DNA from: Paraphaeosphaeria minitans
Taxonomy: Eukaryota > Ascomycota > Dothideomycetes > Pleosporales > Didymosphaeriaceae
Reading direction: 5' to 3'
Assembly: GCA_015832175.1 (NCBI GenBank)
Contig: WJXW01000003.1
Span: forward strand, 2,728,001-2,792,000
Length of the DNA: 64,000 nucleotides
Both the position numbers and the translations under genes were made by a program. This document shows, in pieces, positions 1-10,437 of this stretch. Numbering within the stretch: position 1 is the first letter of the stretch; each line of letters opens with the position of its first letter. A model generated the notes under the pieces. The model saw only the letters and a program-made list of their open reading frames with translations. It was not told where the DNA came from and searched no databases.

Positions 1-763
1 TTTAAGAGTTAAATTAGAGACTAAAGTGTAGTTTGGCGTGTATTAACTAGAGTAATTATAGTAGGAGTAAGTAGATTAGGCGACACTATAGCGTTTACCT
101 AAGTCTAGAGATTCTGTATCTTAGTATAGTCTGCTTACTAGTCTAAAACTACTACTCTATATTCCGCTATTTGTAAAGAAAAGCTCTCTTTATCTATTTT
201 ATACTTAGTAAGCTCTGCTTTATATAATTAATTACTCGCTATAGAGGCTATATCTGCAATTAGTGATAGTTTCTATAAGAGCGGAGGTTATTCTAGCTTT
301 GTATAATTAATTACTAGAGCGTTAATCGCCTCTAAGTTAATTTAGTTCTAGATTCCTTTTAAGTTTGCTTAGAATTAAAACTAGACAAACTAGTAGGGCT
401 AGCTAGCGCGATTAATAAGCTGTACTTCTGCTATTTTAACAATTTTTGTAATTAGAAATAGAGGGGTTGTATTGTAGAGAGGTTCTAAATAGAGTGTTAT
501 ATAATAATTTAAGCGTTGCTAAGTAGGCAGGGAGAATTGTCTTACGTTCTAAGCGCTAGGCTTATAACTGTTGTGGTAAAAAGGGCTTAAACTATTATAG
601 GATATTTAAGAGCAGAGTTGTAAAGAATACAAATAGCTAATTGTAGGAAAGGATGCTAAAAGGGCAGACTATATACAAAAGAAACAAGCCTCTTGGCGAG
701 AATCCTGTGATATAAATCAGTGGATCCAGAAAGAATCACGGAAGTGAGTGTTTTACTTCAACA
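1..763 (-). mobile_element. 5' end of a minus-strand Ty1/copia element, cut by the window start
   Basis: Bases 1-568 match 29746-30314 along their length. Bases 569-763 are a 195-bp LTR (TGTTGTGG...CTTCAACA) also seen at 16518-16712 and 30315-30509. In the 30-kb copy the sequence further left encodes copia proteins on the minus strand, so this is the 5' LTR plus untranslated leader of that family. At 764 the sequence switches abruptly to the middle of a gypsy reverse transcriptase (compare 21281), so the copia inserted into that gypsy. The other target-site copy lies outside the window. No open reading frame survives. Confidence 0.75.
569..763 (-). repeat. LTR of the minus-strand copia family, copy 1
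   Basis: A 195-bp LTR with TGTTG/CAACA ends. It is equal in length to the copies at 16518 and 30315 and differs from them mainly by C/T and G/A transitions. Confidence 0.8.
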
Positions 764-3700
764 GCTTATTAATAATATACTCTATAAATATCTGTACATA
801 TTTATTATCGCGTATATAGACAATATCCTCGTCTTTTCTAAAAACAAATCAGACCACACTAAGTATATACAGACAGTACTAGAAGCACTAGATAAAGCAT
901 GTCTTTATATTAAACTTAAGAAATATAAGTTTAATGTTAAATAACTTAAATTCCTAGGACATATTATTACTATAGAAGGAATTAAGATAGCACTAAGTAA
1001 AGTCGAATATATTAAGAACTAGCTAATACTAAAGATAGCTAAGAACATCTAAGAATTCTTAGAATTCTGTAGATTTAACTAATAATTTATCCAAGATTAC
1101 ATAAAGGTTATAATACCTTTAATAAATCTTATAAAGAAGGACGTACCCTTTAAATGGATAGATAAGTGTAGAATGTTATTCTAACTCCTTAAGACAGTAT
1201 GTATTATAGAACCTCTCTTTATTTATTTTAGAAGTAATAAACTACTGCGCTTTAAAATAGACGCTAGCAATCTTACGCTAGGCGCCTACGCTAAATAAAA
1301 ATATAATAGTAAATAGCACCTAATTACCTATTACTTATACAAATTTAATAACGCTAAAACACGATACAATATATATACTAAGGAACTCTACGCTATTATT
1401 AAAGCCTTAAAGCACTAGAGGATTTACGCACTTAGTTACTTAACGCTAGAAATCTATATAGATTATAAGAACCTTCTAAGGTTCATAATAACAAAAGAAC
1501 TTACGCTACAATAACAAAGATAGTTATAGACTACTAGGTAGTATAAGTTTAAAATTATCTATATAGCTAGAAAAGAAAATGGCAGAGCAGACGCTCTTAG
1601 CTAACAAAGTAATCTAGTAGAAGAAAAGGCAAAAACTTTCTCTGCAATTCTTCGCAAAGCTAAAGATAAATCTCTAGAGCTAATAGTAGCACTAAATTAA
1701 CTTTTAGTAATTAACTAAGAAGTTCTAGAACATCTACAGACTAAGATTATCTAATAATACCACAATAACCCTATATACGGACACCTAGGCATTACAAAAA
1801 TAATAGAACTTATCTAAAGGAATTACACCTTTAAAGGAATTAAGAAAGCTGTAATAACTTACATCTATAAATATATAGAATACTAGAGAAACAAACATAG
1901 CACATATCTTAAATATAAAGAGATATAAGCAATTAGAATACTAACAGCACTATAAAAAGATATTACTATAAATTTTGTTACAGGAATTCTAAACTCTAAA
2001 GATCTAACAACAGGAATTAAATACAACAGTATACTAGTAATAGTCTACTAACTAACTAAGTATGTTAAGCTTATTCTATATTTTAAAAGAATAATAGCAA
2101 AGGAACTCGCTTTTCTTATCCTAGACTAACTAATTAGACACCACAGAATCCTAAAAATAATTATTAGTAACAGAGACAAGCTCTTCATATTAAATTATTA
2201 GACAACACTTATAGCACTACTTAGAACAAAACAAAAGCTATTAACAGCTTACTATCTATAAACAGATAGATAGACAGAATATATAAACTAAACTATAGAA
2301 ACATACCTACGTATCTACTACAACAGTTAGAAGAATAACTAGGTTTTATTACTACCTATAGCACAGTTAGCCTATAATAACAAAGTATTAGCAGTATTAG
2401 GACATACACTATTCTATGTAAACTACAGAAGACACCTACATCTCTTTAATTAATAATTTCCTACAATAATCAAAGCAAAAGAAGCTATAGATATAGCAGA
2501 AAATATAAAGAAAATACACTAACAACTCTAAAAGAATCTTAAGAAAGCTTAGTAGTAATTAATTTTATATTAAAATAGAAAACAAAAAATAGCACCTTAG
2601 CTAAAAAAGGGGTATAAAGCATATCTACTTATAAAGAACCTTTAAACTTAGAAGAAAAAACACAAGAAACTAGATTATATTAAGGTTAGACTATTTTATA
2701 TTTCTAAGTAAATATTACTAGTAAACTATAAGTTAGAACTACCGCCAGATGCAAAGATACACCTAGTATTCTATATATTACTACTAGAACTAGCAGACCC
2801 TAATACACTAGTTAGAACCACCTTCTACTACAAAACTAAGGAAGAAAATAAATTTAAGGTTAAAAGAATTCTAGAATATAATTAGCATAGCAATATATAC
2901 CTTATTAAATAGAAAGGATACCCACACAGCGAAAATATTTAGGAACTAAGGAACTACCTAGGAAACTATTAATAAAAAATTAAAAAATTTTATTAATAGA
3001 CTTACCTAAGACAGTAATACTAAAGAATTATCCTAGAACTTAGGAAGTAGGTTGTCTATTGCTAACTATATAGATGTGCTAAGTTTAGCTAGACTAGTAG
3101 GCTAAGTAAGATAAGCTAGATCCTCCTCTAACTCTAGCTCTACTAGAGTAGCACTTTCTACTATAATAACTTTACTAGTACACTTCTTATTCTACGCTAA
3201 CTATTTTACTAACTAATCCTCTTTTACGTGCGCTATACGTAGGGCCTTAAATACTATATTTTATTCTTTTTACACTTCTAATATTTACGCCTCTAACTTC
3301 TTTTTCTTAGTAATTAACCGTAAGAACTTATTTCTAGTAATAGCTATATTACATTTTAAGCCTTATTTCTAACACTTACTACACTTCCCTAAGCTAACGT
3401 AGACTTTATAAATGTAGGAGTGCGACTTATAGAAGGAGCACTTTAATATTATAACTACTCTATAGTTTTTAATAGTAAAGATAAGGTCGTAATAACGCTT
3501 TATAGAATTATAGTTAGCAGGTATAATTCTTTAGGACAAAGAATAGAAAGGGAGGAGATAATATTATATACTAGATAATAATATAGGACTTAGGCACTTA
3601 TAAAGGTATAATAAAATAGTAATAGGGTTATAAACGTAATAAAGAGACGCTAAGTAACTTAGATTAGGTTACGTAATATGCTTAGTCGCTTAGTAGCACT

Positions 3701-3971
3701 AAGTAGTAGAGTAGGTTACGTAATGTGCTTAGTTACTTAGTAACACTAAGTATTAGAGTAACCCTATTATATAGGAACATAAGAATAGACCTCTATACTT
3801 GTGTTTAATCTGTTTATTAATCTATTGTTTAGATTCTAGTAGACTAAATTATTAACTCGTTACACTTTGTAAGATACTATTGTATTAATAAGACCTTCTA
3901 CCTTCTGTAAGTACTCCTACCTAAGAACCAACCTTAACTCTTTAGGACTAGCTACCCTATTGGATTTAACA
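764..3971 (+). mobile_element. 3' half of a Ty3/gypsy chromovirus (RIP-decayed)
   Basis: This fragment starts inside reverse transcriptase and aligns with 21281-24537. Visible in order: the RT active site (YIDNILVFSKN, near 813-845), RNase H (about 1240-1600), the integrase zinc-binding region and core (about 1740-2550), a C-terminal chromodomain-like stretch (about 2860-2960), and a 3' LTR. The second catalytic Asp of the RT motif is now Asn (GAT to AAT at 822-824), a G-to-A change as RIP makes. The frame is full of TAG/TAA at former Gln/Trp codons. The 5' half was displaced by the copia insertion ending at 763. Confidence 0.8.
3562..3971 (+). repeat. 3' LTR of the gypsy fragment, U3 variant with a tandem duplication
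   Basis: About 410 bp. It follows a purine tract (agaaagggaggagataa) and ends in GGATTTAACA. The last ~200 bp (from about 3770) match the LTRs at 17878 and 24108, but the U3 half differs. It holds a tandem duplication of roughly 57 bp around 3665-3775, with units containing GGTTACGTAAT and AGCACTAAGT or AACACTAAGT. Confidence 0.75.
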
Positions 3972-4734
3972 TTATAACGCCTATAAGGGCCTCTTTACTA
4001 AGTATTATAGCGTTAAAAAGCTCTAAAATTAGATAAAATAAACTTTCTAATCTTATACTTAGTTTAACTTATAATCTTACACTTAAATAAATATAAATAT
4101 AGATCTTATTAGTAGTAGTAGAGGTTGTTTTAGCTAGTTAATTACTTCTAGATTAGACCTCTATTTATAATATTAAAATTACGCTTAAACTAAACACAGC
4201 GTGATCTTAATATAAGCCTAACTAGATCTAGTAATTAAGATGAGATTAAGCCTCTAGATTACGTCTACTAAACAGGCCCTAATCCCTGCCTTGCACAGCT
4301 CGTCTGCTAAATACTAACTATCTACTATGCGAGTTTAGCCAAGAATTAAACGGTGTAGTATGTTGCGGTATATTGTAGTGATACACCTACGCTACTCTAA
4401 CCCAACCATCGCTAGGTAGTAAGAAGAAAGGGTTAGTGTTGGCTTAGACGTTTGATTTACGTATTAGTCTCGATTTGAAGGTGGATTCCTGAAACCAGGA
4501 AGAAATTTTTGCTAGCTTCTGTGAAGGGGAGGAAACTGATGCCGCTTAGTCAAGACGCTTAGTCAAGGCGGGGTTTGGCTCTTTTGATCGGATGCGGCAT
4601 TGTTCGTCGCTAAGAGATGCGAAGCCCTTGGCAAGGCTTCTACCCTTGAAAATCACTTTCCCACATCACGATTTCGGCTGCCTCGCTCTACAGAGGCGCC
4701 AACGGTTGATCAACACGATTTGCTAGACATCGAC
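3972..4734. other. Boundary between the RIP'd repeat and the gene island
   Basis: Sequence to about 4440 is AT-rich and TAG-dense with no recognisable coding. From about 4450 composition becomes balanced. A short direct repeat (CGCTTAGTCAAG, twice) lies at about 4543-4567, inside the presumed promoter or leader of the transcription factor gene. The frame is open upstream of the chosen ATG back to about 4600, but without another ATG. Confidence 0.5.
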
Positions 4735-6366
4735 ATGAAGACTAAGCAAAAAAATGTTTGTCACACATGTAGAGCCCACAAGATAGGGGTAGGCATCTGG
4801 AAATCCGAAAAATTCTAGCTCACACCTCATTAACAGGTTGTAGTGCGACGGCAAGTATCCGTCTTGCTCTCAATGTCTTCTTACAAGACGTCAATGCGGA
4901 GGCTACGAATTGAGCGCGATTTTTGTTGCCTACTCGCCAGCAGCAGCAGCCACTACAACGGCCGGAAAAGCCAGAAGTCTAGCAGCAAACCAATCACAGT
5001 CCGATCTCTCTATCGAACTCATTAACCACGGCACAGCTGAGGCGTGCACTACACAATTACAACGTTCTTCGATTTCTTGTCCTATTAGCGTAGCAACTTC
5101 AGAAGAGTTTGCTGCTGTGATCGTCCGATACTTCATCCCCGGAGATAAGCGAAACCTGTTGCCTTTTGATTCGAGTACGTCCCAAGTTTGTGGTGCATGG
5201 GTAGGTATACTTCCCCAGTTAGCGTTTCAAGCGCGGCCTGGGAACCTCTTGTCCTCCGCAATCAAAGCTTTCGGGACAGCTATCCTCGATCGAAATCATT
5301 CGGAAAACGTCACAGACTTTCGAAGCTACGAAGCCTATACTTCATTGATACAGCAACTGAGAAGATCATTGGTAGTACCTGAGCCTACCTTTACTATTCA
5401 CAATGCTATAGCCGTGTTATGCTTAGCAATGGTAGAGGTACGAATGTCCTGCTAGAAGCGGCCCTTACTAATCGCTTTTACTGAATAGTTCTTGATACGA
5501 ACGCCCCACGAAAGCTTTCATGCGCACCTCAAAGGCCTGGGAGCATTGCTCCAATCCCAGTATCCCGGATGTTTCAGCTCTGGGGTTCTTCATGCTTTGT
5601 TCATTGGCTGCAGACCAGTCCTCGTAAGTAGTCAACGAATAAATATGTGGCAGCACTCGATTAATCCATATCTCAGCTTTTTCAGGCTCTTCAAGAACGA
5701 AAGAGGACATTTCTGGCCCAGCTTGAGTGGATAGAGATTCCATTTTGCGAGCACCGACCTTCGCCGATGCAGAATCTCTTGAGCGATGTAGCCACACTTC
5801 CGTCCATACTGCAGGATACCGATCTCCTACCAGATCTCCCGCACGATGTTGCGATGTCAAGAAGTCGTATCGTGAGCTTAGAATTAGTGGGTATTCACAA
5901 TCGCCTGTTACATTGGGTCACCGAACTCGACGACGCCCGGAAATGTCTTTGCTCTCACCTGAGTCCCGTTCAGGAGTCGAGACCTACTCGCATCTTTTCC
6001 AGCTTGCTCGATGCAAGCTTACATATTCACGTCTGCTCTTTTCGAATTATCTGCCTTACCGAAATAAAGAAGCTAGCCGTATTCATGAATTTGGATGAGA
6101 GTGCTGCAGAGATGTTCGAAAAAGGTGATTTACAAGCATTCGAGCTAGCCGTTGAGATTTGCCATAGCATTGAGTACGTGCTTCAAGATGAGATGGAACT
6201 CTATGGGCCAATTTCCGCACTGTTTCCTCTAGTAACTGCATACGACACTCTACAAAAAAATAGAGAGAGACATGGGCCACAGTTAAAGTATTACAGGGAT
6301 CTTTTAGTCCGCATACGTCAAAAGGGTGTTGTAGGTGGGCCTGCCTTGTTGCATGATATAGGTTAG
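4735..6366 (+). CDS. Zn2Cys6 fungal transcription factor, 4 exons
   Basis: A predicted nuclear regulator of the Gal4-type zinc cluster family. My model joins exons 4735-4788, 4844-5437, 5489-5623 and 5686-6366, giving 487 residues. Introns of 55, 51 and 62 nt have GT...AG ends and TTAAC/CTAAT-like branch sites. The first intron splits the zinc cluster: C9-x2-C12-x6 is in exon 1, and C19-x6-C26-x2-C29-x6-C36 followed by GGY is in exon 2. Splicing restores exactly the classical spacing. The rest resembles the fungal transcription factor middle domain (HAHLKGLGALLQ, SSGVLHALFIGCRPVL). The ATG at 4735 is the only in-frame start. The C-terminus is predicted at TAG 6364. It carries no RIP-type stops although repeats lie about 0.8 kb upstream and 2.5 kb downstream. 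Its target is unknown; the downstream hydrolase gene is a candidate. Confidence 0.8.
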
Positions 6367-7441
6367 GATGTTTTGAATTCGAATTCAAGCTTATACCAGT
6401 ATGCCGATCTAGCTTTGATCCAAAATGCTTAATCGCGCTAATATAATCAAATCATAGCAACATCGTAGGGTAATGTGCCTGAGGGACCTCTCTCATCTCA
6501 AAGCTGAGCTTTGGGTTCGGATCTCTCCATCTCCCACCAACGGAAATTTCGCCCGCAATGTGCCGACGCAAGGTGTTGATGGCTGGCAGTGTTCTGAGAA
6601 GTTTCTTTAGCCTTCACTAAAAAGTCCCTATCGTCTAATACCAGTCCTTTTTTAAGCTCCGCTAATTTTCCAGTGCCTTCATAGTTCCTGCACTCGAATG
6701 AAAATTGATACAACAACATCAAGTGAAGACTAATGGTTCGCGTGTATACGAGTGGCTTCGACTTAGAGGTGAATGTTAACTACGAAGAATAGGAATGTTC
6801 CAAAGAGAGTCTTTGAGTAAAAACAATCGTCCTATCCTTCCCTGTCCTCGTTTCCCCGCTAGTCTATCGTTGTCCCTGAATATCCCGTCTTCCCTGGACA
6901 TCCCGTTGTCACTGGGACATCCCCAATAATCGCTTAGGTTGCATATCGTCACGTGACCTCAGCCCTTGGCCCCCTGATGGATTACGCCGATGCTTTGTAA
7001 ATTAATTTGTCAGCTTCATTTCTCGTCGTGCAATTTTCTGCCGAAGCCCTGTCGTGCTGCTCTGCTCTGTAATCGTAACCTGGTATCGGTACCTGCAGCG
7101 CCTTGGCGGTAGAAGCTTCCGAATCTGGCTTACTGCCGCAGATCGATCTTGATCGCCGAGGTCGTGTAAAAATGCATTCTTGCACAAGGAGTTTCAAACG
7201 TCCCTTTCCACCCAATGGTTTGCGGTTGCAGCTGGTACGAGTCCATTGTCTGAGTGGGCCACCGGGCAGTGAAGGCTAGAAGCCAAAATTTATTGGTAAT
7301 CGTTCAGCGGATCATGATTCCATCACGACGATATTTATATGCTAGATCTCTCCCCATTTTGGTGATCACACATACTTCAGCTATAACTTTCATCTCACAT
7401 TATTGACGATCACCCTCCTCGAGTATCATTCTACTGGCACA
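6367..7441. promoter_or_regulatory. Intergenic region and promoter of the hydrolase gene
   Basis: No convincing gene; the short ORFs on both strands have no recognisable domain. It holds a three-unit minisatellite (6865-6919), the 10-bp palindrome GTCACGTGAC at 6948-6957 (an E-box-like core), and a TATA-like ATATTTATAT at 7331-7340, about 110 bp before the hydrolase ATG. The regulatory roles are inferred from sequence and position only. Confidence 0.4.
6865..6919. repeat. 18-19 bp minisatellite, three imperfect units
   Basis: Units start near 6865, 6883 and 6901 and share a pattern close to TCCCGTTGTCCCTGGACA. The flanking sequence contains weaker relatives. It lies in the intergenic region upstream of the hydrolase gene. 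Confidence 0.6.
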
Positions 7442-8023
7442 ATGTCTACCCCGTCCATCCGCCAAGTTTACGGTTGGCCCAATTTGACCGCATCCACGAA
7501 GGATTCCGTCCTCGTCATCATTGATGCCCAAGACGAGTACATTCACGGCCAATTACCAGCTGTCGACTACAAGGAGGTCAACGTGGCTATTTCTAGTCTA
7601 CTCGAAAAATACCGCAAGGCGAACGGCCACATCGTACACGTTTTGCACAAAACGGGCTCGGACGAGACACCTATCTTCAAACCCAACGGCAAGCTGACCA
7701 AGGAAATGGATGGCATCGAGGCCATTGAGAGCGAAGCGATTGTATATAAGAAGCATGCGGGCTCATTCTCTGAGACAAACCTAGTGGAGATTGTAAGGAA
7801 GACTGGGGTAAACAAAGTGGTTCTTACCGGCTATATGGCGCATGGTTGTGTGTCGAGCACTGCTCGTGAGGCCACCACATTGGGCTACGAGGTGGTTATT
7901 GCGGAGGATGCTGTGGGCCAGCGTAACATGAAGGATATCCCTGCCGCGCAGATCAAGAACGTCGCAATGACAGAGCTGGACGATATGTTTGGCACTGTTG
8001 TTTCGAGTGCTCAGATTGTGTAA
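7442..8023 (+). CDS. Isochorismatase-like cysteine hydrolase
   Basis: A 193-residue single-exon protein of the isochorismatase/nicotinamidase superfamily, which hydrolyses small amides, imides or vinyl ethers through a Cys-Asp-Lys triad. All three residues are visible: D28 in LVIIDAQDEY, K104 in YKKHAGSF, and C136 in GYMAHGCVSSTAREA. The length is normal for the small fungal members, and no signal peptide is visible, so it is probably cytosolic. I chose the ATG at 7442 (CACAATGTC context). The upstream in-frame ATG at 7403 would add 13 residues that do not look like the family. A TATA-like box lies about 110 bp upstream. The true substrate cannot be told from sequence. It is the only other gene in the island with the Zn2Cys6 factor, so co-regulation is possible but unproven. 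Confidence 0.9.
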   Translation: MSTPSIRQVYGWPNLTASTKDSVLVIIDAQDEYIHGQLPAVDYKEVNVAISSLLEKYRKANGHIVHVLHKTGSDETPIFKPNGKLTKEMDGIEAIESEAIVYKKHAGSFSETNLVEIVRKTGVNKVVLTGYMAHGCVSSTAREATTLGYEVVIAEDAVGQRNMKDIPAAQIKNVAMTELDDMFGTVVSSAQIV

Positions 8024-8305
8024 AGGGTATACATTTGGACGAACAACGATGTATGTAAATATCTGAAGAACTTAACACCATGAGACCGAAAAGTAACACG
8101 TCTTACGGCGACTGTTTGAGTGGAGTTCTCCATATGTGAACACAATTTCGCTATCACGAAGAAGATCTTACCGGAAGGGATCCAGCACACTATGAGGATC
8201 AGGAATCCGTCGCATATATGGGAGATAAACCAATTATGAAATTCTTGAACAGAAGTGAATGGCCCGGCTCGTTTAGCGTAAGAAATCCCAAAGATTAAAG
8301 CTGGC
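8024..8305. other. 3' flank of the hydrolase gene
   Basis: Balanced composition with no convincing coding sequence. It probably holds the hydrolase 3' UTR and ends at the mitochondrial-like insert. Confidence 0.4.
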
Positions 8306-8867
8306 ACACGCTTCTACATTAATTTTCACTAATGCGTGGACTATGTCTTTACTTTAATTTATAGAATATTACGGTTTTTAAGTGTTGTTTGTAGTTTTGA
8401 AGTGTTATATTATTTTGAAGTGTAACAATAAATAGTTGTTTAGACTTTTATATAAATTACTAAGGTATTCACGTGTAGTCTCTGAAGAACCTACTCTATA
8501 AAAGCGTTTGATGCTGCAAGGAGCCCATTTATATTTGGTTTCTGGCTGATTGCCTAATCCTTTGAAATGTTACTGTATTATGCCGCTTGTATATAAAATA
8601 AAGTCTGCATTACTAGTTCCAAAGGCTCTTAAGGTATTCCAGCAAACAGTGAATGTAAAGTAAGATGTTTCTATCTTACCCGGCCATGCCATTTATATAT
8701 TAAATTTTATAAGAAAATTTTCATTTACCTCGGTAATAACCAGGTTTATCCCCTTTTAAGTATCCTCTGATAACTTGACGATCACCTTTTAAATATTTAG
8801 CTAAAGTATTTAAAGAATTAAATTCTAAATTTTTCTTAGGCTCGTCTTTAAACTCAGCTAAAATAAT
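8306..8867 (-). pseudogene. Nuclear copy of mitochondrial DNA (NUMT): group I intron 3' half with endonuclease tail
   Basis: Read on the minus strand, this stretch has the structure of the 3' part of a fungal mitochondrial group I intron: an endonuclease ORF tail (8867-8700), then intron core sequences. The R element (TTCAGAGACTACACG, plus-strand position about 8472-8486) and the S element (AAAGACATAGTCC, about 8338-8350) can form the P7 helix by GACTA/TAGTC pairing. The sequence past S (down to about 8306) may include the intron's 3' end and a little exon. The ends are approximate: the left is set by the change from hydrolase flank, the right by the retroelement-like motif at 8869. Confidence 0.75.
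8700..8867 (-). pseudogene. C-terminal fragment of a mitochondrial intron homing endonuclease (NUMOD1 type)
   Basis: About 56 codons survive. They read AEFKDEPKKNLEF, then FNSLNTLAKYLKGDRQV, then GYLKGDKPGYYRG, then K-W-KFSYK before a TAA at 8700-8702. This is the NUMOD1 DNA-binding repeat pattern found at the C-terminus of GIY-YIG and some LAGLIDADG intron endonucleases. The Trp in GKWKF is encoded by TGA (complement of 8721-8723), which is Trp only in the mitochondrial code. The catalytic domain is missing, so no enzyme can be made here. Confidence 0.8.
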
Positions 8868-8963
8868 AGGCTTAATACTTAATAAGCCTAACCTATATAT
8901 AGCGGCGAATTAAGCTTAATCTATCTAGGTTAGGTTTAGTGTTTTCCCGCTTAGGCTTAACAC
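8868..8963. repeat. Retroelement-end fragment with GGCTTAATACTTAATAAGCC motif
   Basis: The 20-bp motif at 8869-8888 recurs inverted at 10164-10183 and, with one C/T change, at 55819-55838. In those two places it sits 7 bp inside a 191-192-bp LTR. Here the similarity stops after the motif, so this is a fragment or diverged relative. Confidence 0.4.
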
Positions 8964-9361
8964 TGTAAGGAATAGGTAACCTTTAAAGGTTCCTAGAGTT
9001 ACTTTTCTATATTCTGGAAGTTCCTATAATAACGTTATTAGATAACCCTATAAACACTATTCTAGATAACGCTATAGGTGACGTTATAAATAACGTTATA
9101 GATAGTAGAGAATTACTAAGTAGAACGTTCTAGAAACTCTACTTTATGTATATAAGGAGAGTTCTCTTCTATTTATACTCTCTATCCTAGATAGCAATTC
9201 TAAGCCTACACCTAAGGTTTTATTGCTCTATTTACCTACGTTCGAACTATTTTTCCATTACCCTAGTCTCTACTATCTAGGTAACTAGTACTAGGGGAGA
9301 GAAGGTACTAGAAGGTCTAATAGGTTACCCTTTATCCTCTAGCCTTTACCTTCTCTTTACA
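8964..9361 (+). repeat. Solo-like copia LTR
   Basis: About 398 bp, from TGTAAGGAATAGG to CTCTTTACA. It is similar along its length to the 3' LTR of the plus-strand copia at 37730-38142, including the runs of GATAACGTTATAG-like repeats. No target-site duplication is recognisable at its edges (AACAC / GGCCC), so it may be a remnant from recombination or deletion. Confidence 0.65.
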
Positions 9362-9999
9362 GGCCCTACCTTAATATTTACTAGTAGTTTATTAGTAATA
9401 ATATAGGCCTTATTAACTAGTTCCTACTTCTTACTATTACTATTATAGCTAGGCGTACTAGGCATTAGAGTGTAAAGAGTATCCTCTTTACTATTATTTG
9501 TATAAGTACACTTAGAGTTACGCGGCGTGTTATAATAGTTAGAAAGGGCTATTAGAGTAAGAGCGATAGGGGTAGAAAGAGAGCTAAGTAGGATATAAAG
9601 TAGTAGAGAATAATAAGGAGAATAGGCGTAGCTAGCTAAATAGAGGGCTATCTAGAGAAATATAAGTAAGAGAAGTGTAGGTAGGTAGAGGAGAGGTCAC
9701 AATAATAATAATAGAGATTTTATTAATAAGCTAGTAAATAGCGCTAGCAGGATACTCTACCTTAAGAAGGGTAACTACGCCCACCTCTACCTCCTATAAA
9801 TAATAATAGACCTATTATAAGGCGGTAGGTTAAGGCCGTAGACGATACGCTCGCCTATAATAGGTAAGCTAACGCCCTCTATTTAAGTACCTAATAATCC
9901 TCCTCCTACCTAATAATAATAAGAGACTAATAATAATAGTTAACCTAGTTAACTAGCTACTACTAAGTTGGACGCCGTTAAATAGGGGCTAGAGAGGTA
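9362..9999. other. RIP-decayed sequence, unassigned
   Basis: TAG/CTA-dense, with no recognisable motif or ORF. It may be the internal region of the element whose LTR is at 10000-10190, because that LTR's right flank is gypsy sequence and its left flank is this stretch. Confidence 0.35.
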
Positions 10000-10190
10000 T
10001 ATTACGGGCTACGCCCTAGTAGATATCCTTATTCTATATACTTTAACCTTAGGCCTATTAGGTCCTTTAGATCTAATCTTCTAACCCTAGATATATAAGT
10101 TTAGTAGTAGGTGCTTAACTTCTACTCCTTATAAATTTATAAAAGTATTGTCTTCGGCAATTTGGCTTATTAAGTATTAAGCCCGTTACA
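10000..10190 (-). repeat. LTR of the TGTAACGGGC family, minus orientation
   Basis: On the minus strand it runs TGTAACGGGC...GCCCGTAATA, with 10-bp near-inverted ends. It aligns throughout with 55812-56003. It interrupts the minus-strand gypsy in its integrase zinc-binding region: gypsy similarity resumes at 10191 at the point matching about 1828 of the first gypsy copy. Confidence 0.7.
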
Positions 10191-10437
10191 GTAATTTCTT
10201 TACATAAATTCTATTATTTTCGTGATGCCTAGGTGTACGTATATAGGGTTATTGTGGTATTATAAGATAATCTTAGTCTGTAGGTGTTTCGGAACTTCTT
10301 AGTTAATTACTAAAAGTTAATTTAGTTCTACTATTACTTCTAGAGATCTATTTTTGGCTTTGCGAAGGATTGCAGAGAAGGACTTTACTTTTTTTCTACT
10401 AGATTACTTTATTAGCTAAGAGCGTCTACTCTATTAT

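Noticed and set aside
4600..4734. Upstream extension of the Zn2Cys6 factor
   Set aside because: The frame is open but begins with TTG. No ATG is available before 4735.
8011..8307. 98-codon minus-strand ORF
   Set aside because: It overlaps the hydrolase 3' end, has no recognisable motif and stops at the mitochondrial insert.
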